DNA from: Mucilaginibacter sabulilitoris
GTDB lineage: Bacteria; Bacteroidota; Bacteroidia; Sphingobacteriales; Sphingobacteriaceae
DNA length: 64,000 nucleotides
Assembly (NCBI RefSeq): GCF_034262375.1
Contig: NZ_CP139558.1
Span: forward strand, 744,001-808,000
Direction of reading: 5' to 3'
Shown here: positions 8,265 to 17,444 of the stretch, in pieces
Layout of the letters: every line of letters starts with the position of its first letter
How positions within the stretch are numbered: position 1 is the first letter of the stretch
Program-made: the position numbers and the translations under genes
Notes under the pieces: model-generated
What the model saw: only the letters and a program-made list of their open reading frames with translations
Databases searched by the model: none
What the model was told of the DNA's origin: nothing

Positions 8265-9395
8265 TTACACCCGGATATATATCTTCTTTTTATCTAGTAT
8301 CCAGCCCACAAACCAGCAAACAAGCATATAGCTTATGGCAAATAATAATGAGCCAATGGCTCCTGGGGCTATAACCTGGTAAACAGAACTGTTAACCCAA
8401 TCATAAAAGGATGTTCCCTTTACGGTTAGCATGTAAAGAAGTATCACCAATATTTCTGAAAGTATATAAATAGGCAGTGGGTTTTTACCTAAAATGGTAA
8501 AAAAGCGGGTCCAGTTCCATTTATTCCAGCTATTAATTTCCAGTGCATATACCAGAAAGGAAAGGATCACCAGATCAAGCCCTGTAGTTACCAGAACAAA
8601 TGAGCTTGTCCATAGTTTTTTGTTGATCGGGAACACCATATTCCAGCAAAGCGCTAAAAATATGAACAGACAGCCGATAAGCAGCATTTTTGAAATAACA
8701 TCGTACCCTTTGCCTTTTTGCTGTATAAATTTACCTGCATAATAGCCCACAATTACATTAACAATAGCTGGTATTGTACTTAGGATACCCTCGGGGTCGA
8801 ACGCTATTTTTTCGCCATGATACATGTGACTGTCGCCAAGTATGTATTTATCAAGAAATATACCCGCGTTGCCTGTAATGCTCAGCGGATCATTAGGGTC
8901 GCCAAAAACCAATAGTAAGGCCCAGTATCCTATTAAAAACAATACTGATAAAATAACAACCGATTTTTTAGTCAGGAAATGTATCATAAGCGATGCGAAA
9001 CAATAGCACAGGGCTATGCGCTGTAATACGCCCATAATACGGGTATCCGAAATAGGCGACAACGAAATATGGCCGCCCTTAAAATTAAAGAAGGGGAACC
9101 AATACATGAGATAACCTATTATAAAAATAAGCAATGTGCGCCTGAATATTTTACTTAAAACGGCAGCATTGCCCATTTCAAGGTAACGTTTCATAGAAAA
9201 ACTCATAGCATTGCCTACTGCGAATAAGAACGATGGGAATACCAGATCGGTAGGGGTAAAACCATGCCATGCGGCATGTTCAAGTGGCGAAAATGCAGTC
9301 GCTCCGCTGCCGGGTGTATTTACTATGATCATGAAACAAATGGTCATACCGCGAAACACATCCAGCGATAAAAATCGCGTTGATGATTTATTCAT
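8265..9395 (-). CDS. DUF5009/HGSNAT-like membrane acyltransferase
   Basis: A 376-residue integral membrane protein with about ten hydrophobic segments. It opens with RFLSLDVFRGMTICFMIIVN and HGFTPTDLVFPSFLFAVG, typical of the bacterial relatives of heparan-alpha-glucosaminide N-acetyltransferase (DUF1624/DUF5009). The His in AAWHGFTP and the Asp in TDLVFP are the conserved polar residues of the first helices. Such proteins are thought to pass acetyl groups across the inner membrane onto sugars. It lies downstream of susC/susD on the same strand, but a hairpin terminator separates them, so cotranscription is doubtful; the position still suggests a role in handling the imported glycan. Confidence 0.85.
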   Translation of the reverse strand: MNKSSTRFLSLDVFRGMTICFMIIVNTPGSGATAFSPLEHAAWHGFTPTDLVFPSFLFAVGNAMSFSMKRYLEMGNAAVLSKIFRRTLLIFIIGYLMYWFPFFNFKGGHISLSPISDTRIMGVLQRIALCYCFASLMIHFLTKKSVVILSVLFLIGYWALLLVFGDPNDPLSITGNAGIFLDKYILGDSHMYHGEKIAFDPEGILSTIPAIVNVIVGYYAGKFIQQKGKGYDVISKMLLIGCLFIFLALCWNMVFPINKKLWTSSFVLVTTGLDLVILSFLVYALEINSWNKWNWTRFFTILGKNPLPIYILSEILVILLYMLTVKGTSFYDWVNSSVYQVIAPGAIGSLLFAISYMLVCWFVGWILDKKKIYIRV

Positions 9396-9457
9396 AAGCT
9401 GTTTAATATTGAGGTTTATGTGCTTTGTAGCAGGAGGGCGCGATAAGCAATAGTTTA

Positions 9458-9492
9458 AAACTTACCGGGCATAATATCCCGGTAAGTTTTTG
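9458..9492 (-). terminator. Terminator after susD
   Basis: Perfect 12-bp stem AAACTTACCGGG (9458-9469) / CCCGGTAAGTTT (9478-9489) with an 8-base loop, 16 bases beyond the susD stop on the minus strand. T-rich on both sides, so possibly bidirectional. Confidence 0.75.
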
Positions 9493-9504
9493 ATTGAATT
9501 TTTA

Positions 9505-11286
9505 TTAATGATAACCCGGGTTTTGCTTAAGTACCGCGGCACCTCCGGTGGCACTTAAATCAATTTCGAGTTGGGGTATGGGATAGTATTCGTTTTTACC
9601 TTTTAAGAATTTGCCACCTTTAACATCGTTGGTTTGGGTGCTTTGGAAAGCGATATAAGCGTTAAGCTCAGTATCGGCAATTCCCCAGCGCACCAGGTCA
9701 AAAAAGCGGTGACCTTCCATTGCGAGCTCAATTTTACGTTCAAAATAAATGGCTTTAAGCGCAAAATCCTTACTTGCAAAAGCGCCGCCCGGATATGGGC
9801 TTATTTTATAATTGGCAGCTGGTGTTGTGGTAAACCCGGAAGTTGGCTTAGCATTATTTTTATAAGTATGCACCCAGCCCGTTGGGTTTGCAGCCCTGTT
9901 ACGTACCATATTTACATAGTCCTCGGCTTTTATGAGGTTACCTAATTGTGCTTCCACTTCGGCAGCCATTAATAATACATCAGCATAGCGTATCAGGTTA
10001 TAGTTAATCCCTGAGCCTGGCGCCCATGAAAGGTTATCACCGTTGGTTTCCTGCTCGGCCTGGCCATATACGTTTTTAATAGGTGAGTAGGGTCCTGCGT
10101 AAGCCTGATCTCTTACCCAACCATCACCGGGGTGTAAGCCCCAGTCAAGATACGGAATGCCGCGACGGCCGGCTGTCCAGTCCAAACGCGGATCTATTGT
10201 TCCGGCATCAGGTGTAAAGGGTTGAGTTCCTGCTATATTCATGTCGTTTTTAATGGCATGACTGTTATAATCATCCAGGTAAGGCAGGCCGGTGGCTGAA
10301 TTAGTGCGAAAATGGTTTACCAGATCAATTGATGGCTGATAAAACCCGCAACAGCTAAACGGACTACTGTTTCCGTAAGGGAAGTTCAGCATGTCGCCGT
10401 TATTGGCATTTGAAGGACCATTAGGGTCGGCATTGGCTGCTGCCTGTACCGCAAACACCGATTCGGCGCTGTTATTGGTAGTGGTTCTGAAATTGTCATT
10501 AAAACGTGCGTTTAGAGCATACTTTTGTCCATTGGCGGTTACACCCTGTGCAATTACCGCATCAAAGACAACTTTTGCTTCGGCATATTTGTGCTCGTAC
10601 AGATATGTTTTAGCTAAGTATGCGCCTGCAGCCCATTTGTTGGCGCGGCCCACATCGGATTGTGTGGGAGGCAAATTATCATAAGCATATTTAAAATCAG
10701 CCTCAATTTTAGGCCAGATGTCGGCTGTATTTGGCTGGTTAATTGAAGTGGTGGTTTCATCCATATAAGGCACATTATTAAACATCTTTTTAAGGTCGAA
10801 GTAATAATGGCCACGTAAAAACCGAGCCTGTGCAATGATGTTGGTTTTTGCCTCGTCTGTTATTTTGGGTACCTGGGCAGTTATCTTTAAAGTATTGTTA
10901 GTGCGGGAAATGCCTTCATAATCTGCTCTCCACTTGCTGTCAAAAAAGCCGTTACTGGCATCGGCGTTGTATTTCATCATGGGTTCAATCTGCTGCTGAT
11001 CGCCGGCTATACTTCCTTTTGAAGCATCCCCACCTACAACTCCTCCATAAATCCAGTTATCAGGTGATGCTTCCCAGGCGCCACCGCCTCCAATGGCCGC
11101 ATCGCCGCCCTGTTGCCCGTCTAAAGCGGCGTAAGCACCAATAAGTAACTGGTTAACGCCTTCTTCCGTTGCCAAAAACTGAGGTTCGAGCGCTCCGGTA
11201 ACAGGCTTATCCAAATATGATTTTTTACATGCGCTAAGCGACAATGCACCTAACAACATTATTGTAATATATTTCTTAGCTTTCAT
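9505..11286 (-). CDS. RagB/SusD family nutrient-uptake outer membrane lipoprotein
   Basis: A 593-residue protein with lipoprotein signal MKAKKYITIMLLGALSLSAC (Cys20), then SYLDKPVTGALEPQFLATEEGVNQLLIGAY, the SusD N-terminal pattern, tetratricopeptide-like helices, and the conserved C-terminal segment IYFERKIELAMEGHRFFDLVRWG. SusD proteins form the surface lid of the SusC channel and bind the glycan or other ligand. It lies 23 bases after susC and should be translated from the same mRNA. No glycoside hydrolase lies beside this pair, so the substrate cannot be named. Confidence 0.95.
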   Translation of the reverse strand: MKAKKYITIMLLGALSLSACKKSYLDKPVTGALEPQFLATEEGVNQLLIGAYAALDGQQGGDAAIGGGGAWEASPDNWIYGGVVGGDASKGSIAGDQQQIEPMMKYNADASNGFFDSKWRADYEGISRTNNTLKITAQVPKITDEAKTNIIAQARFLRGHYYFDLKKMFNNVPYMDETTTSINQPNTADIWPKIEADFKYAYDNLPPTQSDVGRANKWAAGAYLAKTYLYEHKYAEAKVVFDAVIAQGVTANGQKYALNARFNDNFRTTTNNSAESVFAVQAAANADPNGPSNANNGDMLNFPYGNSSPFSCCGFYQPSIDLVNHFRTNSATGLPYLDDYNSHAIKNDMNIAGTQPFTPDAGTIDPRLDWTAGRRGIPYLDWGLHPGDGWVRDQAYAGPYSPIKNVYGQAEQETNGDNLSWAPGSGINYNLIRYADVLLMAAEVEAQLGNLIKAEDYVNMVRNRAANPTGWVHTYKNNAKPTSGFTTTPAANYKISPYPGGAFASKDFALKAIYFERKIELAMEGHRFFDLVRWGIADTELNAYIAFQSTQTNDVKGGKFLKGKNEYYPIPQLEIDLSATGGAAVLKQNPGYH

Positions 11287-11309
11287 TGTAATACTTTTTA
11301 ATACTGTTG

Positions 11310-14300
11310 TTATAATGAAAAATTAACTCCGAATAAAAATGTACGTGGGCTTGCATAGCTGCCTTCATCAATACCAAAACTGTTGGTGCTGCCACCCAGT
11401 TCGGGGTCGGTGCCGCTATAGCCGGTTATGGTAAGTAGGTTAGTTGCCGAAGCGTAGATTCTTAATTTTTGTATCCCTGCCTTTTTTAAGCTCGGTATAT
11501 TGAAGGTATAACCAATTTGTGCGTTACGGATGCGCACATAAGTGCCGTTTTCAACAAAGTATGAGTTAGGTGTAGAGCCGCTGCTTGTTGATGCATTAAT
11601 TTCCTGTATAGGAGCTTTGGCATTATGGTTACTGGGTGTCCAGGAATCATATAAGGCAGTATGGCTTTTGGCTGTTTCAAAGCCGGCATAAAAATCTGTC
11701 CAGTATTTAACGCTGTTCCAGAGTTTATTTCCGAATGAGCCGTACATGAATATGCTGGCATCAAAATTCTTATAATTTACCCCCAAATTTAAACCTGCGG
11801 TAACCTTAGGGTTAGGGTTGCCTATAAAAGTGCGGTCGTCTGGAGTTATAACACCATCGCCGTTAACATCTTTATATTTAAAACGACCTACGGCGTTGTC
11901 GGTCTGGTAAACAGCTGCCGGATCATTCAAAACTTTTTGAGCGCCCGCATCAGCCGCGTTAATTTCAGCCTGGGTGTTCCAGAAACCAACTATCTGATAT
12001 CCATAAAACTCGCCTAATGAATGGCCAACCTGGTTACGTGTTATAAAGCCGTCAAAGCGTCCGGCAACGTCGCCATAAAAATAATTAGCCCCCTGCGACA
12101 CATTGAGTATTTTGTTGCTGTAGGTGGTAGCCGTACCTGTAACAGTAAAGTTCAGATCGCTGTTGGCCCTAAAATTCCCGGTAACCGAGATGTCAAGCCC
12201 GTCAGTTTTCATTTTACCTACGTTTACAAATGGCACGTCGCCATTGCCTGCCGTGCCCAACTGCTTGGCATTAAAAAGCAGGTCCCGGATATCTTTACGA
12301 TAGTAATCGGCGGTTATCGCTATATTACCGTCAAACAAGGTGGCATCAAAACCAAAGTTGGTATTTACGTCTTTTTCCCATTTTGCATTGGAGTTAGCAA
12401 TCTGGTTTTGATAGAAACCGGGTGATATATCCGGTCCGCCGTTGATGGGATAATAAGATTGGCCAATACTTGTGTTAAAGGTTGTGTAAGCGTTGGCCCC
12501 ATTGATATTGATCTGGTTACCCATGATTCCCCAGCCACCCCTGATTTTTAAATCGGTGATCCATTTTACATCACGGAGAAAGCTTTCCTGTGATATGCGC
12601 CAGCCAGCGCTGAATGCCGGAAAATAACCGTATTGGTTGTTTTTTGAAAATTGTGAAGCCCCGTCACGGCGTATGGTTGCGTTAAACAAGTATTTATCCG
12701 CATAGGTATAATCCAAACGTGCAAATTCTGAAAACAACGAGGTAGAACTGCGATCGCTGTAATTTCCCAATCCACTTGCCGAGCCTGTTGAAAGATTTAC
12801 ATAATTGGGGTCAAAGTTGAAATAGCCTTGCCTGCTGCCTCCTACGCTGCTGTTGTGACCTTCTGCAGCCTCGGTACCGGCTACTACCTTCAAATCATGC
12901 TTGCCAAAGAGTCTTTGATAGGTAAGCGTGTTTGTCCAGGTAAAACTGTAGTTATTGTAGGAGTCTTCACTATAGCTGTTAGTTAGCGAGTTCTCCACAT
13001 TTTCATAGGTTGGGTAACTGAAAGCGTGGGCGCTGCCATTTGTAATGTCGCCGCCAAAGCTAGTACGAAGGGTAAGCCCTTTAATAATGTCGGCCTCAGC
13101 AAACATATTACCAAACAAGCGGTAATCTGTTGATCCATTTACCCTTGTGCGTTGTTGTATTGCCACCGGGTTGTTCGCATCGCCCAGGCCTGATCCGTAA
13201 CTACCTGCGTAGTTGCCTTTGATATCATAAACTGGTACAATAGGCTGTTCGCGCAGTGCCATGGTAATAACACCATCGGCATTATTAGCACTTATTTGTG
13301 CATGAGTTGTTCCATCGGCAATTTGTGGGGTTCTGGAAATAGAATAAGCCAGGTTTTCGCCAACTCTGATGCTCTTGGTGATATTAAAAGACGTATTTGA
13401 GCGCAGGGTGTATCGTTTAAGATAGGTATCTATCAGGGTACCCTGCTGGTTAAAATAATTGAGGGAGAACAGGTAGCTGGCCTGGTCGGTGCTGCCGCTT
13501 AAGGTTAAGTTATGACTGGTCATCGGGGCCGATTTAAATATCTCATGATACCAGTCGGTACCCGCTTTATTGGCTTTGGTTATGCGGTAAAAGTTGTTAA
13601 AGTCGTCAGGAGAAGTATAAAAAGGATTTACATAATATAAAGATGGATTAACCTCCGGAGAACCATTTTTAGCACCTGCCGGCGTAATATAATCGGGCAG
13701 GGTATACTTAGATCCAACACCACTTGGATTATACTGATCATCCTGAAACTCGGTAGCGCCGGAGTTAGTTTGGGCTGTTTTTTTAAGAGTAGCCATATCT
13801 GTTGGACTAAGAATATTCCAAACATTGCCGCCTTTGGGTACTTGTGTGCCATAATAAGCATCGTACTGGATATTTACTTTTCCTTTACCTTTTTTGGTAG
13901 TAATAATGATAACCCCGTTTGCCGCCCGCGAACCATATATTGATGCAGAGCTTGCATCTTTCAATACCTGTAAAGATTCTATATCATTTGGGTTCATGGT
14001 ACTTACGTCGTAAGTTGGGATACCATCAACTACATATAAAGGCGTGTTATTGCCAAAAGTATTAAAACCCCTGATGTGTACCTGAGGTTCTTCACCCGGT
14101 TGCCCAGATCCGGTAACGGTAACACCTGCGGCCTGGCCCTGTAACTGGCTGTTTACCGAGGATGAAGCTGTTTTGTTCAGGTCCTTGGTGTTTACAACCG
14201 CTACGGCGCCGGTAAGATCCTTTTTCTTGAGGGTGGTATAACCTACTACTACAACTTCGTTTAGTGCTTTTGACTCTTCACTAAGCGTTACATTAATGGT

Positions 14301-14876
14301 TGTTTGTCCGTTAACAGGTATACGCTGCGGCGTGAAACCAAGAAAGCTAAATTCAAGAGTGCCGGTGCCATCGGGCAGTGTAAGGCTGTATTTGCCGTTA
14401 ATGTCGGTAACGGTACCTAATGTGCTCCCGGCAAGCTTTACGCTTACTCCCGGCAAGGCATTGCCGTTAATATCCTTAACTAAGCCCGTTACCGTAACGG
14501 CAGCTATAGTTTTGTCGTTAGCTGGTTTAATGATAATGATATCATCAACCACCTGGAATGTTAGGGGCTGATTCTGAAGCACATTTTTCATCACCGTTTC
14601 AATGGAGGCGTCGGCCAGCTCTACGTTAATTTTTTTATCTATGTTAACCTGGTCAAGCCGATAGAAAACAGTGTATTTACTGGTTTTTTCTATCTGCTTA
14701 AACATTTGTTTAACCGAGATATTATTTACGTTGAAATTGTAAACGTTTTGCGAATAGACGGCAGCGTGTATGTGCATGATACCTGTAAGGAGCAAAACAG
14801 TAACAAGCTTCATAATTTTAATCGTTTTTTGCCATGCACGCACAGCCATTGCAGATTTTCTGTCAAAATTTATCAT
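11310..14876 (-). CDS. SusC/RagA family TonB-linked outer membrane transporter with STN domain
   Basis: A 1188-residue TonB-dependent transporter. After a long basic N-terminus and signal peptide (cleavage near AAVYSQ, about residue 43) come an STN/secretin-like domain (about 47-115; FKQIEKTSKYTVFYRL), a carboxypeptidase-like regulatory domain (about 128-205; GLVKDINGNALPGVSV), a plug with VVVGYTTLKKKDLTGAV and DASSASIYGSRAANGVI, and the C-terminal barrel ending in FLFGVNFSL. The STN domain marks it as a transducing receptor that signals to the FecR protein encoded upstream. It is followed directly by susD. Its start codon overlaps a plus-strand TAAATTTG promoter box for a candidate antisense RNA. 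Confidence 0.96.
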   Translation of the reverse strand: MINFDRKSAMAVRAWQKTIKIMKLVTVLLLTGIMHIHAAVYSQNVYNFNVNNISVKQMFKQIEKTSKYTVFYRLDQVNIDKKINVELADASIETVMKNVLQNQPLTFQVVDDIIIIKPANDKTIAAVTVTGLVKDINGNALPGVSVKLAGSTLGTVTDINGKYSLTLPDGTGTLEFSFLGFTPQRIPVNGQTTINVTLSEESKALNEVVVVGYTTLKKKDLTGAVAVVNTKDLNKTASSSVNSQLQGQAAGVTVTGSGQPGEEPQVHIRGFNTFGNNTPLYVVDGIPTYDVSTMNPNDIESLQVLKDASSASIYGSRAANGVIIITTKKGKGKVNIQYDAYYGTQVPKGGNVWNILSPTDMATLKKTAQTNSGATEFQDDQYNPSGVGSKYTLPDYITPAGAKNGSPEVNPSLYYVNPFYTSPDDFNNFYRITKANKAGTDWYHEIFKSAPMTSHNLTLSGSTDQASYLFSLNYFNQQGTLIDTYLKRYTLRSNTSFNITKSIRVGENLAYSISRTPQIADGTTHAQISANNADGVITMALREQPIVPVYDIKGNYAGSYGSGLGDANNPVAIQQRTRVNGSTDYRLFGNMFAEADIIKGLTLRTSFGGDITNGSAHAFSYPTYENVENSLTNSYSEDSYNNYSFTWTNTLTYQRLFGKHDLKVVAGTEAAEGHNSSVGGSRQGYFNFDPNYVNLSTGSASGLGNYSDRSSTSLFSEFARLDYTYADKYLFNATIRRDGASQFSKNNQYGYFPAFSAGWRISQESFLRDVKWITDLKIRGGWGIMGNQININGANAYTTFNTSIGQSYYPINGGPDISPGFYQNQIANSNAKWEKDVNTNFGFDATLFDGNIAITADYYRKDIRDLLFNAKQLGTAGNGDVPFVNVGKMKTDGLDISVTGNFRANSDLNFTVTGTATTYSNKILNVSQGANYFYGDVAGRFDGFITRNQVGHSLGEFYGYQIVGFWNTQAEINAADAGAQKVLNDPAAVYQTDNAVGRFKYKDVNGDGVITPDDRTFIGNPNPKVTAGLNLGVNYKNFDASIFMYGSFGNKLWNSVKYWTDFYAGFETAKSHTALYDSWTPSNHNAKAPIQEINASTSSGSTPNSYFVENGTYVRIRNAQIGYTFNIPSLKKAGIQKLRIYASATNLLTITGYSGTDPELGGSTNSFGIDEGSYASPRTFLFGVNFSL

Positions 14877-14887
14877 AAATTTGTGTT

Positions 14888-14978
14888 TGTTAATTAGTTA
14901 ATACATGCTTCCCCAAGCGTAGGGTATTAGCTATTAATTTTACTGAGCCTGGTGTGTTAGCGCACACCGGGTTTTTTT
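14888..14978 (+). ncRNA. Candidate antisense small RNA over the susC leader (DonS-like arrangement)
   Basis: On the plus strand, opposite to susC and fecR, a TAAATTTG box (14876-14883) is followed by a long imperfect stem-loop (14890-14904 pairing with 14924-14937, enclosing ATGCTT-cccc-AAGCGT) and then by a terminator: CCTGGTGTG (14948-14956) / CACACCGGG (14963-14971) plus seven T. The U-run is on the plus strand, so the hairpin cannot end the fecR mRNA as written. The predicted RNA is about 90 nt and fully complementary to the susC leader just before its start codon. Antisense RNAs in this place (DonS family) are known from Bacteroides fragilis polysaccharide loci. No good -33 element was found. 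Confidence 0.5.
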
Positions 14979-15043
14979 ATGGAAGAGAGAGAGTTATTTT
15001 TTTGCCATATGTTCTTTTTAAGTTTGTTTAATTTATTTGTTGT

Positions 15044-16108
15044 TTAGTTGTTGCTTTTGGTAATGGTAATGGTGTTGTCTGTTATGGTATAATCGATATC
15101 GGTGTTGCCCTTTATTAGATCAAGCACTTTGTTTACAGAAGCCACACTCCTGAAACTGCCTGAGTATTTTATATTTTGTAAACCGGCATCGTCCATAATT
15201 ATTTTTACGTTGTACCTGCGTTCCAGTACCTTTGCTATTTCTTCAAGGGTGTTACCATCAAAAACCAGTAGATTTTGTTTCCAGCCGTCATACTTATCCA
15301 TTTTGGCCGAATCAACCTGTAATACCTGTATTTCATTAAGGTTTTTAAGCCCCTGTAAATCGTCGGTTTTATAGGTGTATTTTTCATTCTGCTGTTGATA
15401 ATATATGCGGAGCACCTGGCGCGGCTTAACATATATCCTGCTCATTTCGCGCGCGCTGCTGTTAACATTGCCTTCAACCGAAACTTCTCCTTTTACAACA
15501 GTTGTTTCAAAGAACGGATCGTTGGGGTAGGCCTTCAGGTTAAATTTGGTGCCAATGTCCCTAATGGTGTAGTTTTTTGTATTTACAATAAAGGGAATTG
15601 GTTTTTTACCGGAAGCTATTTCAAAAAAAGCTTCGCCTTCGAGGTAAACTGTTCTGTTCTTTTTACCAAAATCGGTGTTATAATTCAGCTTACTACCCGC
15701 ATTTAACCAAACCAGGGTACCGTCGGCCAAAACCATTTTTTTTGTAGCCCCTTTGTTAACGGATACCTGTCTTACACTTTCAATATTTTGTGTGTAATGT
15801 TTTATTAGTAATACCGAGAGTACACCAAACAGTGCAATAACAGCTGCCACCTTGCTCCACTTAACCAGTTGCCGGTATTTTGATGGCGGGGGTAATGTCA
15901 CAGCCGAAAAGTTGTTAAACGCCTTTTCGCGATTTATAGCCTCCGGGTTTAAATACAGCATGTTTTGCCAGGTTTCGTATAGCTGGGCAAAGTACTGTTC
16001 ATTTTCGGGGTGCGCGTTTACCCAATCTCTAATCCGGTCAATCTCACTTTCGTCAGCTTCCCTTGTAATGTACTTTACTAATAACAGTTTTATCTCTTCG
16101 TTGTCCAT
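15044..16108 (-). CDS. FecR family anti-sigma factor
   Basis: A 354-residue protein. Residues 1-75 form the cytoplasmic sigma-binding region (LLLVKYITREADESEIDRIRDWV), a single membrane span lies at about 85-104, and the periplasmic part contains the FecR domain (GATKKMVLADGTLVWLNAGSKL, then VYLEGEAFFEI) and a C-terminal DUF4974 domain (LEEIAKVLERRYNVKI). It should hold an ECF sigma factor until the STN domain of the SusC protein, encoded next on the same strand, signals ligand arrival. The ECF sigma gene is divergent, across a 241-bp gap, rather than cotranscribed with fecR as is more usual. Confidence 0.95.
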   Translation of the reverse strand: MDNEEIKLLLVKYITREADESEIDRIRDWVNAHPENEQYFAQLYETWQNMLYLNPEAINREKAFNNFSAVTLPPPSKYRQLVKWSKVAAVIALFGVLSVLLIKHYTQNIESVRQVSVNKGATKKMVLADGTLVWLNAGSKLNYNTDFGKKNRTVYLEGEAFFEIASGKKPIPFIVNTKNYTIRDIGTKFNLKAYPNDPFFETTVVKGEVSVEGNVNSSAREMSRIYVKPRQVLRIYYQQQNEKYTYKTDDLQGLKNLNEIQVLQVDSAKMDKYDGWKQNLLVFDGNTLEEIAKVLERRYNVKIIMDDAGLQNIKYSGSFRSVASVNKVLDLIKGNTDIDYTITDNTITITKSNN

Positions 16109-16268
16109 TCTTATTATAATAGCATGACAATTGAAAAACCGCTTACCCTCAAAGCCGAAGAAAATATTTTTTTAATTATTTTGAAATGTGCAATAAATGA
16201 CCCAATTAATTGTGTGAGATTTACACTATGCCAAATATTTTATAATTACTTTATCATTATTTCCATAT

Positions 16269-16276
16269 TAAATTTG
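16269..16276 (+). promoter_or_regulatory. Candidate -7 promoter element TAAATTTG for the ECF sigma gene
   Basis: TAAATTTG fits TAnnTTTG and lies 73 bases ahead of the sigma start in the 241-bp gap shared with the divergent fecR. No clear -33 TTTG was found, and no match was seen for fecR on the other strand. Confidence 0.35.
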
Positions 16277-16349
16277 AAGCAGATATTTTTTTTGCTTAAC
16301 TTGTTAAAGTTTTTTAAAAAGTACTTCATTTTTGATTGAGCATGAATAA

Positions 16350-16916
16350 ATGATTACCAAAAACAACGATATACTGATTACAAAACTTACTCAGGGCGAT
16401 GCCCGGGCATTTGAAGTTTTATTTAAACTTCACTATACCCGTCTTACGCTTTTTTCGAACCGGTTTATAAATGACCTTTCTGTCGCCGAAGAAATTGTTG
16501 CTGATGTTTTTGCACTGCTATGGGAAAAGGGGCATGAGCTTACTTTTTCAACATCGGTAAGCTCGTATCTTTTTAAGATGGTGCAAAACCGGAGCCTTAA
16601 TTATTTGAAACATCAAAAGATCGAAAATCTGTACGTTTCCTATCTCGAAAAGAATAATCTTTTTGATGAAGTACGCAGTGCCGTTGAAGATGGGTATGAG
16701 GAGAAGGAGCTTGCCAGGCAGATAAATGATGCTATAAACACGCTGCCCGAAAAATGCCGCGAAATTTTTATGCTGAGCCGCTTCAGCGATATGAAATATA
16801 AAGAAATTGCCGGTCAGTTGAATATATCGCCTAAAACGGTTGAACGGCAGGTAAGCATAGCTCTTGAAAAGCTCAGGAAAACTTTAAAGCATGTTACCTA
16901 TATGCTGTTTTTATAA
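16350..16916 (+). CDS. ECF-type RNA polymerase sigma-70 factor
   Basis: A 188-residue ECF sigma factor. Region 2 (residues about 20-90) contains ARAFEVLFKLHYTRLTLFSNRF and ADVFALLWEKG; region 4 (about 125-180) contains LPEKCREIFMLSRFSDMKYKEIAGQL and the recognition helix SPKTVERQVSIALEKL. It belongs to the Bacteroidota SusC/FecR-linked group and should drive the susC-susD operon once released by FecR. The gene is divergent from fecR, and its last 19 bases overlap the end of the convergent membrane-protein gene. Confidence 0.93.
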   Translation: MITKNNDILITKLTQGDARAFEVLFKLHYTRLTLFSNRFINDLSVAEEIVADVFALLWEKGHELTFSTSVSSYLFKMVQNRSLNYLKHQKIENLYVSYLEKNNLFDEVRSAVEDGYEEKELARQINDAINTLPEKCREIFMLSRFSDMKYKEIAGQLNISPKTVERQVSIALEKLRKTLKHVTYMLFL

Positions 16917-17404
16917 GAAGAAGGCACTATTTGCTCCAGTTTCTTGATATCGCGATAGCAAATGTAAAGCGGTATAATACCAAAGATGCCAAAGCAGCAA
17001 TCAATAAACCGCCAGTAAACAGGGATACCCCTTATTGGCCCCGCGATAAAAGCCAGCGGGAATACCATAACACAGGCAATCATGCCAAACTCAATTATCC
17101 AGATGTTTTTTACAGGATCTCTCAAAGGGCCGATAAATACCGTAGCTATAACCAGGTGGCCGAATGCCAGCCAGTCGGTACCATAGCTTAAATAAGGATA
17201 ATTTTGGTTGGTGATTTTTACAGCCATGTAGATCTTCATGATCCAGGGCTGCATGAAGGCCGGAAAGCTTTGCACATGCGCGGCGAAAAATGAAAGCTCT
17301 GTTTCAATAGGAAATGCGGTAACCCCGCTTAATACCAGGCCGATAATAAATACAATAACCCAGGTTTTTACTCTTTTGCGTAACTGCTGCTCGTTTTGCA
17401 TCAT
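16898..17404 (-). CDS. Uncharacterised four-helix membrane protein
   Basis: A 168-residue protein with four strong hydrophobic segments (WVIVFIIGLVLSGVTAF, WLAFGHLVIATVFIGPL, IWIIEFGMIACVMVFPLAFIAG, FGIFGIIPLYICY) and conserved-looking polar loops (YGTDWLAFGH, RGIPVYWRFID). I do not recognise a family. The frame stays open to 17545, but that part overlaps the end of the TonB-domain gene and lacks sense as protein; MMQNEQQLRKRVKTW at 17404 is a normal N-terminus for a membrane protein. The 3' end overlaps the sigma gene by 19 bases on the opposite strand. Confidence 0.65.
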   Translation of the reverse strand: MMQNEQQLRKRVKTWVIVFIIGLVLSGVTAFPIETELSFFAAHVQSFPAFMQPWIMKIYMAVKITNQNYPYLSYGTDWLAFGHLVIATVFIGPLRDPVKNIWIIEFGMIACVMVFPLAFIAGPIRGIPVYWRFIDCCFGIFGIIPLYICYRDIKKLEQIVPSSYKNSI

Positions 17405-17444
17405 GAGGAAATGTAAAAAAACTTCACCAATTAAAAGTGCAGAT

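Noticed and set aside
12021..12425. 134-residue plus-strand frame within susC
   Set aside because: Antisense shadow of the strongly supported transporter; no start context or domain.
14948..14978. Hairpin read as the fecR terminator
   Set aside because: The T-run is on the plus strand only; on the fecR strand the hairpin is followed by mixed sequence.
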